From the NCBI GenBank assembly GCA_907165275.2, contig OU015670.1, positions 8,335,501 to 8,399,500 on the forward strand: DNA of 64,000 bases. Reading direction: 5' to 3'. A model generated the notes under the pieces. The model did not search any database. It was not told where the DNA came from and was given only the letters and a program-made list of their open reading frames with translations. The position numbers were made by a program, and so were the translations under genes. Source of the stretch: Zygaena filipendulae (Eukaryota; Arthropoda; Insecta; Lepidoptera; Zygaenidae). This document shows, piece after piece, positions 1-10,881 of this stretch (positions are counted from its first letter, which is position 1; every line of letters begins with the position of its first letter).

Positions 1-43
1 TCGAGCATTCATAAAACCTAAGAGTTTAGTTTTCATTAGTACT

Positions 44-64
44 TACCTACCTACCTACCTACCT
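44..64. repeat. (ACCT)n microsatellite
   Basis: About five tandem ACCT units. The same tetramer recurs as shorter runs elsewhere in the window (for example near 14760). Confidence 0.8.
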
Positions 65-336
65 ATATTCATTTATTTATTTTTATTTGTTGGGTTGTTG
101 CTTTAAAATTTTGTTTATTTTATTTTGTTTTTTATTGTGGCACTACTCTATGTGCAGGTGTTGTGTCCACCTCGAGAAGGTCATACCATACACTGTTTTA
201 AAAATTGTAATATAAATTTTATAACCATATAACATGGTGTATTGTCCAGTTTGGTGAACCTTAATAAAAAAAAGATCAGCAGCATAATGTAAATTATGTA
301 TATATAAAATGTATATAAAACAAGTTTGCTAATTAA

Positions 337-781
337 AGGCCGACCCACACTGACGGCATGGCACGGCACGGCGTGCTTCGGCATGCCGTGTCAGCCGTGG
401 CACGTCGTGGCGTCCGCGCGCGTCCCGCAGAAAGCCCAGGCTCCGTGGCCCAGCCACTCACTATTCAACTAGTATTGCTCTGCGCGGATTCGAAGTTGGT
501 TGTGTCGTTATGATTGACTGGGATTTAGTATTAATAGCAGTTCTTGCTGAAGATGAAAAGAGACTAATAAGAACTGAGAGGTTAAAGAAAAAAATCTGGA
601 TACATCATATCACATGCCGCGGCATGCCACGACGTGCCGGGGCGTCCCGCGGTATAGTTGTATAATTATAAATTCTAAACTCAATGAAATAAGGATAAAA
701 ATAACGATCAAATATAACATCCTTTGCCGTGCCGTGCCTTGCCGTGCCGTGCCGTGCCCTGCCGTCAGTGTGCGCCGGCCT
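337..781. mobile_element. PIF/Harbinger-type MITE with a transposase N-terminal remnant
   Basis: A 445-bp element flanked by TAA on both sides (334-336 and 782-784). Its ends are inverted: AGGCCGACCCACACTGACGG at the left, against AGGCCGGCGCACACTGACGG when the right end is reverse-complemented. A 3-bp TWA duplication is the PIF/Harbinger signature. Both arms carry short GCCGTGCC-type repeats. An ATG at 510 opens about 34 codons (MIDWDLVLIAV..., then KKKIWIH) that resemble the start of Harbinger transposases, where a basic stretch precedes W-x-H. This is probably an internally deleted copy of a once-complete transposon. Confidence 0.7.
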
Positions 782-887
782 TAAAGGATAGCAATAGCAT
801 CGAATAGTTCACACCACATATCCATATCCCCCCCAATCACAACATAGTATCCAACATTTACCGAGTAAAACCAATAATATTTTTAAC

Positions 888-1300
888 TAGCTCGATCTCG
901 CGGTTTCGGAATTCCCGCAGGAACTATTTTTTTTCTAAAATAATAGTAGCCTAAGTTACTCCTTATAACATCAGCTATCTGCCAGTGAAAGTCGAGTCGG
1001 AAGCCGGAACAAAGAGACAGACAGATAAACAAAAAAAATTAAAAAAATGTTTTCTTATACATTTAGTGCAAAGCTGTTAATTTGGTTACGAAATGACACT
1101 TCAATTTTATTTACCTACTAGCAGTGCTTCGCAGTTTCGCCCGCGTTAATTTCAGAGATTCCCCGGGAATTCCTAAGTAGCCTAAGTTAATCCTTATAAC
1201 ATCAGCTATCTGCCAGTGGAAGTCCCGTTAAAATCGATCCTGCCGTTTCAGAGATTAGCCGGAACAAACAGACAGACAGACAGATAAACTGGAATAATAT
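888..1300 (-). mobile_element. Degenerate Lep1-type Helitron fragments
   Basis: Two adjoining pieces read as reverse-complement Helitron 3' ends ('actagc...cgcggtttcgg' near 888, 'ctagcagtgcttcgcagttt' near 1122). Each is followed by the family's 'ggaattcc', 'cagctatctgccagtg' and 'gccggaacaaacagacag' blocks. Both copies are eroded. Confidence 0.5.
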
Positions 1301-1552
1301 TGACCACTGCCTGAGAACTTCCCGGCTGCTATGTTTGGCGGATGAAATGAAAATTTTCATTAAAGTGTAGTGTTGTTACCTTCAGTCGTAAACGTAGACT
1401 AAAACATTACAATTCACTTGAAAGAGAGACGTCGGTTCGAGATCTTGTCTTCCATGACTCGAAGCTTTTTACCTATAACCACCACATGTCAGTAAAGCGA
1501 ACAGGGCTTGGGGATTCTCATACGTAGTTCAGAGGGGCAATTATGTAACTTT

Positions 1553-1732
1553 TGTTTCTATAATTTTTCAGTTTCAATTAAAAACATAGCGGTTTAGCGA
1601 TTACAATATGCACGTTTTGACACCCTAGCAAACAACCACATATACATACTTCAAAAATTTAAGCTTAATTAATGACAAAAACGCTATTTCTCTGATTGAA
1701 ACTGAAATAATGATGGCGACAAAAGTTACTTA
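1553..1732. mobile_element. Small MITE with imperfect terminal inverted repeats
   Basis: The ends 'gtaacttttg...tttcagtttcaat' (1553-1587) and 'attgaaactgaaat...caaaagttac' (1697-1732) are inverted copies with a mismatched centre. No coding capacity. The family is not recognised. Confidence 0.5.
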
Positions 1733-1751
1733 ATAGGCATACAAGCTAACC

Positions 1752-1984
1752 GCCGCACTCAGAGTCGACTTTAATGATTACTTAGTTAAGTATAGATTTT
1801 TAAAACAAAACTGCCGCAATCAGACAAGTTTAATAAATTAATGTTAATTGGCATTTAACCAATTAAGTTACATCTCATTAAATGCCAATTAAAATTAATT
1901 TACTGAACGTCTCTGATTGCGGCAGTTTTGTTTTAAAAATCTATACTTAACTAAGTAATCATTAAAGTCGACTCTGAGTGCGGC
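1752..1984. mobile_element. Foldback MITE, copy 1
   Basis: A 233-bp palindromic element. The outer end GCCGCACTCAGAGTCGAC is matched by GTCGACTCTGAGTGCGGC, and the symmetry continues almost to the centre through the 'aaaacaaaactgccgcaatc' and 'aattggcatttaa' blocks. A second copy lies at 24001-24232 in the opposite orientation. No coding capacity. Confidence 0.8.
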
Positions 1985-2079
1985 CGTAAGACTTTTAAAA
2001 TCTTATTGCGCGCTTTAGTTATTTAGTCCGGATTATGCGTGTCAAGTCTGGGCCCTTATTCACTATGACCATAACACGG

Positions 2080-2345
2080 TGCATAACATCAGTTGATAGG
2101 CAGTGAAAGTGCCGTCGTAATTGATTTGAAAGTTTCGGAGATTCATCCGCGTGAGTTTCGGACTCCAAAGTAGCCTAATTTACACTTTATAACACGTTTT
2201 ATAACATCAAAATTGGTTCAACAGTTTCGGAGAATTCCCGCAGGAACTCCAAAGTAGTTTTAACATCAGCTAGTTAGCAATGAAAGTCCCGTCCAAATCG
2301 GTTCAACCGTTTCGGAGATTCACCCGTGTGCGTTTAGGAATTCCC
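2080..2345. mobile_element. Helitron-derived fragments
   Basis: Tandem scraps of the Lep1-type repeat ('gttcaaccgtttcggagattcacccg', 'cccgcaggaactccaaagtag'). No intact ends. Confidence 0.4.
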
Positions 2346-2521
2346 ACGGTGTCTGCTGCCTATTGGGCACTTGATTTTTTTTGTAATTCTACTACCTACA
2401 TGCGAAAATCTGTTATCGGCTTATTTGTTGAACAGTTGAATTTTCATTATATTGTTGTAGCAGTTGATTTTCCGAATAAAATAAAAAAATAAAATAAAAA
2501 AAACTCCAAACTTATATATAT

Positions 2522-2756
2522 GGACACAGATAAGCAATAACATGTTAACCCACAAAATTAAGTTATTGATTCAGAACGATTTATTGAGAGTTAGGGAACG
2601 TTTTTTAATTATGCGTTTACCTTATTACATTGCTTAAATATGTAACTAAATATTTAACATAAAAAAATTTGAAACAAAATGGCGCTATACTTTTAAAACA
2701 CGATTTACTCAAAAATTTTCCAGTGTGGGTTAACACACTATTGCTTATCTATGTCC
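2522..2756. mobile_element. MITE family B (GGAC...GTCC ends, 4-bp TSD), copy 1
   Basis: A 235-bp element. Left end GGACACAGATAAGCAATA; right end TATTGCTTATCTATGTCC, its inverted copy. The flanks are ATAT on both sides (2518-2521 and 2757-2760). Sister copies at 6772-7002 (AAAA duplicated) and 46803-47038 (ATTT duplicated) define the same ends and a 4-bp AT-rich target duplication. 'Family B' is a label used only here. Confidence 0.75.
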
Positions 2757-3060
2757 ATATAAACTATGGTCCTGACAATAACGAACACAAAAAAAAGAAT
2801 TATCCAATAGGGTACTTGCATGATCTTTCTTTTCCAGTCTATTTCAAAGATATAATATGGCCTACAACAACGCAAGAAAAGGAAAAAATATATGCATAAA
2901 TTAATTAAATAGAGCATTTCAAAGTTCCTACTTTGACTTAACCGCCAAAATGCGTAATTACGTCACTAGTACTAATTACGCCTTAATAATCTGTGATATG
3001 TGTTTCACGAAATTTGTCACGTAACACGTCACGTAAATTGATGTTTTATTTCTGCGAGGA

Positions 3061-3228
3061 TCTGCTGGACCCCATATTAAGACCACAACGGGTTAATTAT
3101 GGTGTCACGAGCTCCCTCCCAAACTTCTACGTAAAATAGAAAAAAATACGTAACTACGTATTATTTTTTCATTCTCTACTGATGGACTAAATAGAATTTT
3201 GATTTTTATACCCTGTCATCATGCCTAT
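3061..3228 (-). mobile_element. MITE family A, partial copy
   Basis: The right side carries the family A block in reverse complement ('gatggactaaatagaatttt', then 'gatttttataccctgtcatc' and 'atgcc'). The left side has diverged. Confidence 0.5.
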
Positions 3229-3360
3229 TAGAATACAATCTAAAATAGAAACATCATAAATCACCAGGATAATTGTGAAAGCACGCGACCTCTCCCAAGG
3301 GAGTGTGCACCCATGCTCTGTTCATTATGCCAAACTGATGCCAAAAAAATACTGACTGAA

Positions 3361-3907
3361 AATAAAAAAAAAACCGGCCAAGTGCGAGTCGGACTCGCAC
3401 ACAAAGGGTTCCGTACCATTGTCTAGAAAAACGGCAAAAAAAATCAAGTCTGTTGTATGGGATCCCTCCTTAAATATTTGTTTTATTTTAATTTTATTAT
3501 TTTATTTTTAAAGTGATTAAAGTGAATATTATAATATAACTAAATATTCTGTGAATATTTCAAGCGTCTACCTGTTGCCGTTATCAATATCGAGTAAAAA
3601 CGAGCAAAAAAATCACGTTCGTTGTATGGGAGCCCCTCTTCTATATTTAATTTATTTTGTTTTTAAGTATTTGTTGTTATAGCGGCAAAAGAAATACATC
3701 ATCTGTGAAAATTTCAACTGTCTAACTATCACGGTTCATGAGATGCCTGGTGACAGACGTAAAGACGGACGGCCGGACGGACGACCGGACGGATGGACGG
3801 ATGGACGTACGGACGGAGAAACGGATAAACGGACGGACGGACGGACGGACGGAAAGCGAAGTCTTAGTAATAGGATCCCGTTTTACCATTTGGGTACGGA
3901 ACCCTAA
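3361..3907 (+). mobile_element. Non-autonomous repeat with a GGAC minisatellite
   Basis: Starts with 'ccggccaagtgcgagtcgga' and ends with 'ttgggtacggaaccctaaaa', a dispersed repeat commonly seen in lepidopteran genomes. Before its 3' end is a run of GGACGGAC-type tetramers (about 3766-3853). These create artificial reading frames full of TDGRTDGR or RPSVRPSV on the two strands, which are not genes. A 5'-shortened reverse copy is at 32848-33170. Confidence 0.65.
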
Positions 3908-4513
3908 AAAGGTGAAAAAGGACACCGCGCGCGTGTCAAATGACGTTCAAATTAGGAATTACCGTTCTCAAATTTGCCGCTATTTCACACTTGGTTTCGT
4001 TTCCGGTAAAATTTTAAAGTTTCATATTATGAACTTTTTATATTTATCTCTATAACTAGGTATAATTACCTACTTTTTTTATTTATTCATTTAAATCAAC
4101 AAGGCACATACAAAAAATGACTTAATATTCGTATATTAGGATAGTAGGGGTTATTGAAGAAATGGAGACCGAATGGATTATTCAGTTTCCTTTATAATTC
4201 ATTCAAATTCAATCATTCAAGAAGATACAGTTTTTGGCATCTGGGTTTGATCCAGGTGTAATTTTGAAAGCTAAACTAGTGTCACCTGTTGGTGGAAATA
4301 TGGACTGAGTAGTTCCATATATGAAACATAGATGACTCTCCCTCTAAAAACAGCGCGCGAGACAAGACATTCACCTCTCGTTTCGATACACCTTTATCTC
4401 GTGAGATGACGCCAGTTATTAATTATTTTTTTCAAAATAGTTTTAGGTCGAATTAAGAGCAATCAGTTCATTCCACTGATTGTGCGCCACCCGCGTACCT
4501 AAGTTTCGGGAAT

Positions 4514-4563
4514 ACTGCAGCAAACGTAGTGATTACCTTCTCTCTGACTAATGACTGCAGCAA
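4514..4563. mobile_element. Micro-insertion family 1, site 1 (30 bp in a 10-bp direct repeat)
   Basis: ACTGCAGCAA occurs at 4514-4523 and again at 4554-4563. The 30 bp between them (4524-4553) contain the 23-bp family 1 core (reverse complement begins CAGAGAGAAGG and ends CACTACGT) plus 7 extra bases. Compare 15389-15412, 63181-63204 and 63309-63335. Confidence 0.6.
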
Positions 4564-4689
4564 CTTTACTTCTTAAAACATCTGCCAAGTGCCAGTGAAT
4601 GTCCGTCAAAATAAAATCGATCCAACCCTAAGAACATTAACAGTTATTCTTCTGAGATCCAACCGTTTCGGAGACCATAGAGTAACTAA

Positions 4690-4860
4690 TGCCGTAACAA
4701 ACACGCCGTCGTCGGTGTACGCACCACACCATTAGACAGTTGTGCGTGTTTGTTACGGCAGTATAGTTTATTATATGTGGTTACGGCCGTAGATTCTCCG
4801 TCTACGGATGTAACCGGCCGTAACAAACACGCAAAACTATCTAATGGTGCGTACACACTA
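4690..4860. repeat. Nested inverted repeats with a GCCGTAACAAACACGC motif
   Basis: GCCGTAACAAACACGC occurs near 4691 and near 4811, with its reverse complement near 4742. A central palindrome reads 'cgtagattctccgtctacg', and 'caccattaga' / 'tctaatggtg' also pair. Probably a foldback element. The boundary is uncertain. Confidence 0.5.
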
Positions 4861-4869
4861 CATATCAAT

Positions 4870-5462
4870 TTACAGCGATGATAGCTCAGTGGTTGGTGCG
4901 TTCGGATCAAACGCCGCAAGGCGTAGGCTCAAACCCTAACAATGAGCTTGAGTTGTCGGTGAAGGAAAACATCGTCAGGAAACCATAGCATGGTGGTAGG
5001 GCACTGTCCAGTGCCCGGCTGGCTAGCTACCACCTTCACGGCGAGCCCCTAGCGTCTGTTCACACTCGCGCCTCGTCCCTCGCCCCGCGCCTCTTGCTCC
5101 TTTTTCGTCCCTTTGACTCGTGACAAAAAAGCCGCTCCGGGGGACGCGAGCGGCACGAGCGACGAGGCGAACCACGCGGCGAGCGACGAAGCGCGAATGT
5201 AAACAGTCGCTCGGGGCTCGCCGCGTGGTTCGCCTCGTCGCTCGTACGCGAGTGTAAATCCCGTATCAAGTTGCAAATCTGTCGCCAAGCACCTGACGGT
5301 GTGTTCCGGCAGTCCCACTTGAAAGCCAGTTCCCATCCCCGTTCCAGGTCGGCAACGCACTTGCATGCCTTCTGGTGTTGCAGATGTCTATGGGCGGTGG
5401 TAATCACTTACCATCAGGTGTACCACTTACCCGTTTGCCCCCTATGACATAAAAAAAAAATA
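4870..5462 (+). mobile_element. tRNA-derived lepidopteran SINE with an internal insertion
   Basis: The tRNA-like head (4876-4945) has an A-box-like 'tagctcagtggttgg' and a B-box-like 'ggctcaaaccc'. The body includes 'caaatctgtcgccaagcacc' and 'ggcggtggtaatcacttacc'. The tail is 'gtttgccccctatgacataa' followed by poly-A. GC-rich foldback DNA interrupts it at about 5049-5260. The 3' half is repeated at 61755-61975, and the last 50 bp at about 21001-21052. Confidence 0.8.
5049..5260. mobile_element. GC-rich foldback MITE inside the SINE
   Basis: Outer ends 'ctgttcacactcgcg' and 'cgcgagtgtaaat' are near-inverted. The interior contains 'gacgaggcgaaccacgcggc' mirrored by 'gccgcgtggttcgcctcgtc'. 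It breaks SINE sequence that is continuous in the 61.8-kb copy apart from that copy's own deletion. Arg-rich reading frames across it are composition artefacts. Confidence 0.6.
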
Positions 5463-5927
5463 ATAACAAAACATGTGGACACTGAATGTTAAAAACATGT
5501 TATATAACTTAGTTACGTTCGTTTTTTTGTTTTTCTTTTGTTATTTAAAATTTAAGTACAACAGTCGCTGCCGCAGCTAGTGAAACGTCCTCTCAGCGAC
5601 CACAATATTGTGGATAGCATAGCAGTTAGCACTGAAGAACGACAAAACGACAATAGTTAATTAGTTATTTAACATTGTTATTTTTGCATTGTTATTCTAA
5701 TGTGTACTGCAGTCTTGTGTTAGGTTGCAATTTTGTAAGTATAACAATGTTACATGATGTTGACGTGTTATATAACAAAAGTAATACTTACCTATAAATT
5801 TGTACCTACCTATAAGAACTGTTTATACTTTCACATGCATTTAGTTAAAACTTAAAAACTGTTAGGTATTTTTAACACTAAAAACAGACACTTCAATTTC
5901 ATTAATATGTAGGTATAGAAAAACTAG

Positions 5928-6235
5928 CTGTTCCCCGCAGTTTCATACGCTTTATTTTCAGAGTTCCCGGGGGAATTCCTTGATAAAAGTACCCTACTTC
6001 CTTTTCAGTACCCCTGACGTGTAATACTGTATGCAAAATTTCATGAAATTTCACACACGTTGATTTCAGACTTCCCGAGGGAATTCCGGGATAAATAGCA
6101 TCCTGACTATGTCCTTTTCTGTACCTACCCTTGACAACGTGTAGGTAGATGCATAGATATGCAAAATTTCATGATGATCGATCGAGCCCTTAGGGCGTGA
6201 AACCACAGCTAACAAACAAACAAAATTTTTACATT
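5928..6235 (-). mobile_element. Lep1-type Helitron (reverse orientation)
   Basis: Begins 'actagctgttccccgcagtt' (reverse complement of a CTAGT terminus with its hairpin), then 'cccgggggaattcc' and 'caaaatttcatgatgatcga'. The 5' terminus is not clear. Confidence 0.55.
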
Positions 6236-6307
6236 TAAAGATATCGGATTATCGGAAGCGTAAAAAGTTTTTACAAATTAAAAAAAAAAATGGATAGGTA
6301 ATATAGG

Positions 6308-6334
6308 CACAGATAATATAATACTGTATATATG
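6308..6334. mobile_element. Micro-insertion family 4, site 1 (27 bp)
   Basis: CACAGATAATATAATACT starts a 27-bp unit flanked by TATAGG on both sides (6302-6307 and 6335-6340; 6 of 8 bases agree if 8-mers are compared). The unit has the same length as the one at 18283-18309. Confidence 0.35.
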
Positions 6335-6356
6335 TATAGGTAGGTACCTAACCACT

Positions 6357-6550
6357 TCACATCGGTGCACGCAGATAAATCCGTTTCGGCGATTGCTGCA
6401 TCTCCATATAACCAAGTGGAGTGATCTGTTTGATGATCCTCAGTCGGTCCAGTTCCTTCAACATGAACTCATCTTCAGTCTGTTTGTGTGCGTGGACGCG
6501 CGACTGCTGTTTGTCCGACTTGGTCCATGACAAGTTTATATACGTAATTA
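6357..6550 (-). CDS. Putative terminal exon of an unidentified protein
   Basis: On the minus strand a strong acceptor (a T run, then CAG at 6553-6551) leads into 2 + 192 nt ending in TGA at 6357-6359. It encodes a polar, charged C-terminus of 63 residues plus one split codon, including SWTKSDKQQSRVHAHKQTED and KELDRLRIIKQITPLGYMEM, and ends in RIYLRAPM. The composition and lack of any match to the repeats here suggest real coding sequence. The preceding exon should end with 1 nt of a codon. I could not find it upstream on this strand, so this may be the end of a gene whose other exons lie among the repeats between here and TMEM26, or a captured exon. I do not recognise the family. Confidence 0.4.
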
Positions 6551-6748
6551 CTGAAAAAAAAAACAAATTATATTAAATGTGATTTATAACGAAATGAGGT
6601 CTATCTGACTATGTACAAAGCTTAGTATGTTAGTATCAAATATCTTTGAGATGGTCTTATGCAACTGAATACCTTCTCACTTCACTTGGTTAGGTAGGTA
6701 CTCACTTCAGTAGTTATGTAGGTACCTACAGCCTATTCAGGACTCAAT

Positions 6749-7257
6749 GGGCATTATGGCAAGGTATAAAAGGACGCAGATAAGCAATAACATGTTAACC
6801 CACAAAATTAAGTTATTGATACACAACGATTTATTGAGAGTTAGAGAACGTTTTTTAATTATGTGTTTACCTTATTACATTGTTTAAATATGTAACAAAA
6901 TGTTGAACATAAAAAAATGTTTACACAAAATGGCGCTATAATTTTAAAACACGATTTACACAAAATTTCTCCAATGTGGGTTAACACACTATTGCTACGT
7001 CCAAAAATCAAAATTCTTTTTAGTCCGTCAGTTAGATAGTAAAAAAATAGGATACTTAACTACATATTTTTTGCTTTTTCGAATTATTGAAAAAATGTTT
7101 AGATAAAACGGATTAAAGTTTAGTAGTGGGAGGTCGTGACGTCATAACTAAGTATAAAGTGTACCTAGGTGTGACTTCACACGGAATTTCAACTCAATGT
7201 ATGTCGCTGTTATTTTTTGATTAAATTTAGAAAGGAAAATACGTGTCCAATATATTG
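6749..7257 (+). mobile_element. MITE family A copy with a nested family B element
   Basis: Family A starts at 'gggcattatggcaaggtata', is interrupted by family B at 6772-7002 (AAAA duplicated), and resumes with 'aaaatcaaaattc' and 'tttagtccgtcagttaga'. Its 3' part runs into the Helitron that starts at 7258. Confidence 0.65.
6772..7002. mobile_element. MITE family B, copy 2 (nested)
   Basis: Left end GGACGCAGATAAGCAATA; right end 'tattgctacgtcc' (shortened by a small deletion). The 4-bp duplication AAAA lies at 6768-6771 and 7003-7006. Confidence 0.7.
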
Positions 7258-7670
7258 TACTAGCTGTGCCCCGCGGTTTCACCCGCGTTAATGTCGGAGA
7301 TCCCGCGGGAATTCCGGGATAAAAAGTACCCAATGTCCTTTTCTGTAACTCTTCTGACAACGTGGAGTATGCAATAATTAATTCTATTTCACCCGCGTTA
7401 ATTTCGGGGATCCCGCGGGAATTCCAGGATCAAAGGTAGCCTATGTTCTTTTCCATGTCAAAGGCTACATGCATGCCAAATTTCATCCAAATTCGTTCAG
7501 CTGTTTTTGCGTGATTGAGTACCGAAGCATTTTTTTTTAATATCTCGAGTTCCAGATGGAATTTCGAAAAAATCGAAACATGAGTATCTATCTAAGTTAG
7601 ACCCTTAGCAATACAATAAAAAAACCGCATTCATTTTGGTGCTGCAGACAGACAGACAGACAGACAAAAA
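7258..7670 (-). mobile_element. Lep1-type Helitron(s), reverse orientation
   Basis: Starts 'actagctgtgccccgcggtt' and includes 'gatcccgcgggaattccggg' twice (about 7300 and 7410), so two truncated copies are joined. The stretch ends near a GACA microsatellite at 7648-7667. Confidence 0.6.
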
Positions 7671-7776
7671 TTCAAAATACGGTATTTTTGGGTTCTATAT
7701 CACTCATAGAGTCGCCTGAATTTTTTTTTCTTATTTAGGTATCTTCCATGTACAGACATCGACCTGTTACAATAGC

Positions 7777-8098
7777 GATGTTGACTATTATTGAAAATCA
7801 AAATTCTAATTAGTCCGTCAGTTAGAAAGTAAAAAAACAATAGACACGTATTTTTTGCTTTTTTAAATAAATTAAAATATACAGAGATAAAGCGCATTAA
7901 AGTTTAGGATGAGGAGGTCGTGATGTCACTAACCGCAAAACCGCCATACAAACTGTCAGAATAGTGACGTCACGCGAAATTCCAACTCAATACATCACCG
8001 TTATTTTTTATTACGTAAAAAAAGAAAAAATACGTGTCCAATATTTTTGAATAATCTACAAGACGGACTAAAAAATAAAAATTAGTCAACATGCCCAT
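7777..8098 (+). mobile_element. MITE family A, full-length copy
   Basis: Ends 'atgttgacta' and 'ttagtcaacat' are inverted, followed inward by 'aattagtccgtcagttaga' and 'ctacaagacggacta'. Inside are a 'gacacgtattttttgc' block, two CACTA/GTGACGTCA-like blocks and 'atacgtgtccaatattttt'. Non-coding; at least six relatives in this window. Confidence 0.7.
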
Positions 8099-8239
8099 TT
8101 TATTATATGTACCTAGATAGATTAAACAAGACGGACTTAAAATTCAAATTAAATCATCGTGCCCGTTGCGCCAAAAGAAATAGGTACAATAAAAAATTAG
8201 ACAAATTAGATTTTCCAATGGCAAATAAAATTAGGTACC

Positions 8240-8608
8240 TTTATCTATCTATCTATGTATACATATAAATAAAAATGAAACGTCAAATGTGTTGCTAAGC
8301 GTATAACTTGCAAAAGACTCCACCAAATTGGATAACCTTTTTTTTGTGTTCGTTATTGTCAGGACAAGGTTTTTATAAAAGAGGTTTGGAGTTCCTGCGG
8401 GAATTTCGAAACTCACGCGGGTGAATCTCCGAAATGGTTGAACCGATTTCGACGCAGGTTTCACTGCTAATAAGCTGATGTCGTTAGGAGTAAATTGAGC
8501 TACTTTGGAGTTCCTGTGGGATTCCTAAACTTAAACTCATGTTCTAGTTTACTTTAAAGTTACCTATTGAATAAACTCATGCGTGTGAAACCGCGGGGCA
8601 CATCTAGT
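8240..8608 (+). mobile_element. Helitron-derived repeat ending in CTAGT
   Basis: Contains 'gttcctgcgggaatttcga', 'cacgcgggtgaatctccga' and a terminal 'gtgaaaccgcggggcaca' then 'tctagt'. A GATA/TCTA run marks the 5' side (8231-8247). Confidence 0.5.
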
Positions 8609-8839
8609 TTAATAAAAAAATCTTTCTTTTAAAATTAAATTGTTAGAGGTAAGTAAGTAATCGTATACCTACCTAGATATCTACTGTTCACAGTTGGTAT
8701 AAGAATAAAAAAGTATGTAATAAAAAAAAATTAAACCGACTTCAAATTCGGTTTTTCCCCTTTGCTTGTGCTTGGAGACATTGCTTCTAGCTTTTCATGA
8801 GTTTAGAAGTCAACGGGAAGGCATTTTATAGGTTATTTT

Positions 8840-9168
8840 ATGGGTATTCTCCAAGGTATGAAAATCAAAATTCTAATTAGTCCGTCAGTTAGAAAATAAA
8901 AAAATAATAGACACGTATTTTTTGCTTTTTCAATTTATTGAAAATGAACATAGATAATAGCGCATTAAAATTAAGGGTGGGGGCTCGTGACGTCAATATT
9001 CATTATAAGCGCCATACAAACCGCACCGAGTTGTGACATCACGCGAAATTTCAACTCAATGTATCTCTGTTATTTTTTGATTACGTAAAAAAAGAAAAAA
9101 TATGTGTCCAATATTTTTTACTAATCTACACGACGGACTAAAAAAAATTTTTTTGTCAAGTAGCCAAT
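8840..9168 (+). mobile_element. MITE family A copy
   Basis: Same block order as 7777-8098: 'aattagtccgtcagttaga' on the left, 'acgtgtccaatattttttac' and 'acgacggactaaaa' on the right, ending near 'gtcaagtagcc'. Confidence 0.65.
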
Positions 9169-9463
9169 TATGGGCCGTCGCGTTGATTATAAAGTTACTA
9201 GCTAACCTCAGTAGGTAGAGTCAGTACTCACTCAATATGGAAATAAAATAGATTTTCATTGTGAAATGAAAGTGATTTTTTTTCGATCCTTCTAAACTGA
9301 ACTTTGATTTTAGCTCATTGAATTCGAAATCTGAAATTATACCTAGTGTGGCAAATTACCTACATTTCAATTCGCTGATGTGGAGTTCCACATTAGTGAA
9401 CACACGATCGATTCTTTTTTAATTAACCTATACATGAGTTTCCGAGATCCAATAAATCCAATT

Positions 9464-9478
9464 CTTATTTCGTCTGAG
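9464..9478. mobile_element. Possible micro-insertion family 2, half unit
   Basis: CTTATTTCGTCTGAG lies between 'atccaatt' and 'gtccaatc', which share TCCAAT. It is one arm of the palindromic family 2 unit seen at 15341-15375 and 48448-48485. The direct repeat is imperfect. Confidence 0.35.
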
Positions 9479-9530
9479 GTCCAATCTATCCATACTTATA
9501 ATAAAACTGTAGAGAGGTCAATTCTGTACA

Positions 9531-9754
9531 TCCTACTAATATTATAAATGTTAAAGTGTGGGTGTTTGGATGTTTAGATGTTTGGATGTTTGGATGTTTG
9601 TTACTCAATCACGCAAAAACGGCTGAACGGATTTAAATGAAATTTGGCATGAACGTTGTCAGGGATACAGAGAAGGACATAGGGTACTTTTTAACCCGGA
9701 ATTCCCGCGGGAACTCCGAAATTACCGCGGGTGAAACCGCGGGACACAGCTAGT
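9531..9754 (+). mobile_element. Intact Lep1-type non-autonomous Helitron
   Basis: Starts TCCTACTAATATTATAAA after an A and ends CAGCTAGT before a T, the Helitron A/T target. A GC hairpin ('ccgcgggtgaaaccgcggg') precedes the end. Contains 'ttactcaatcacgcaaaaac' and 'gaattcccgcgggaactccg'. 224 bp, no coding capacity. Confidence 0.8.
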
Positions 9755-10881
9755 TGAATATTTATTCAAAATTAATATTGGAGGATGAATGGTGATCGAT
9801 ACTGATGCCAAAAATGCATTCAGTAGATTTTTTGTCTGTCTGTCTGTCTGTATGTGCACGCATGGGTCAAAAACTACTGAAGGGGTTTTAACCAAACTTG
9901 GTACGATTGTAGTCCATACTCCTGGGCAGGTTATAGGCTATATTACATTACGCTAAGACACATAGGAGCTGAGCAGTGGCGATAAATTTGAAGCAAGTCG
10001 GATGAAGATGCGCTTTCGAGCTCTCATCCACGCATACGTTGATAAAATCATGTCTAAAATACGCATTCATAATAATTATTATGTTTAGGTAGGCACATAG
10101 AGAAACTTTTCTTAAGTCGGTTAAAAACTTTTACCAAAACCACTGTTTATTCAAATGGTTTCTTGACCTGACATTGTACAGGGATCGTGACTTTGCCCCA
10201 ATAAAAATTGGTTTCACCTAAATCGAAGTGACTTTGCACACAATTAACGTACTTCCGACGCGAAAGTGAGCTCTGACACTATGAAAATAAAGGTTTAAAA
10301 TCTGATTGGGACGAGCAAGAGTTACCAGGCCAACTATCCCAAGCCCTTTTCTTGGGAAACGGTTTTTACGATTGGCCAATTTGGTTATTGCGCGCGCATT
10401 TCGGATTTTAGCATCGTGGTATGTTCTACTAAGTGCCTAGTACATTGCAAAGTTAAGCCTGTATGGTATTCCCAGTGCGGTCAGAGAAACAGCAATGCAC
10501 AGTAAATCGGGATAGTTGTGATGAGAACAGTTGGGATAAAGGTGTCAGAAGGTTTACTTCATATATGAAAACCCAGCTTGCGGTCGTGGCTGGACATCGG
10601 ACGAAGTCAGTGTTTTACAAATAAAAAGGAAATAAATATGAATAAATATAAAAAAATCATAATTAATATTCAAATCCTTGTTTTGTTTATTTGAAAGTGT
10701 ATTATTATTATTATTATTATGTGTATTATTATTTGAAACAAAACAAAGTTATATTTGCTTCATGGTACTTACAGAAAATAAAATATCAGAATAAAATATT
10801 AATAAATAATAACGAAAGTAATAAATCAAACAAATACCTAATTAATATTTAGCAAAACAATTGTTTTTTGTTAACTTGAAA
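9755..10881. other. Region upstream of TMEM26, no gene seen
   Basis: About 1.1 kb of AT-rich DNA with GTCT repeats near 9830-9850 and ATT repeats near 10700-10720. It presumably holds the TMEM26 promoter and 5' UTR. I saw no convincing core-promoter motif. Confidence 0.4.

Noticed and set aside
3722..4055. Open frames rich in TDGRTDGR and RPSVRPSV
   Set aside because: Products of the GGAC tetramer array in a dispersed repeat.
5049..5407. Arg-rich open frames of over 100 codons
   Set aside because: They run across a GC-rich foldback and a SINE; no start context, splice signal or family resemblance.
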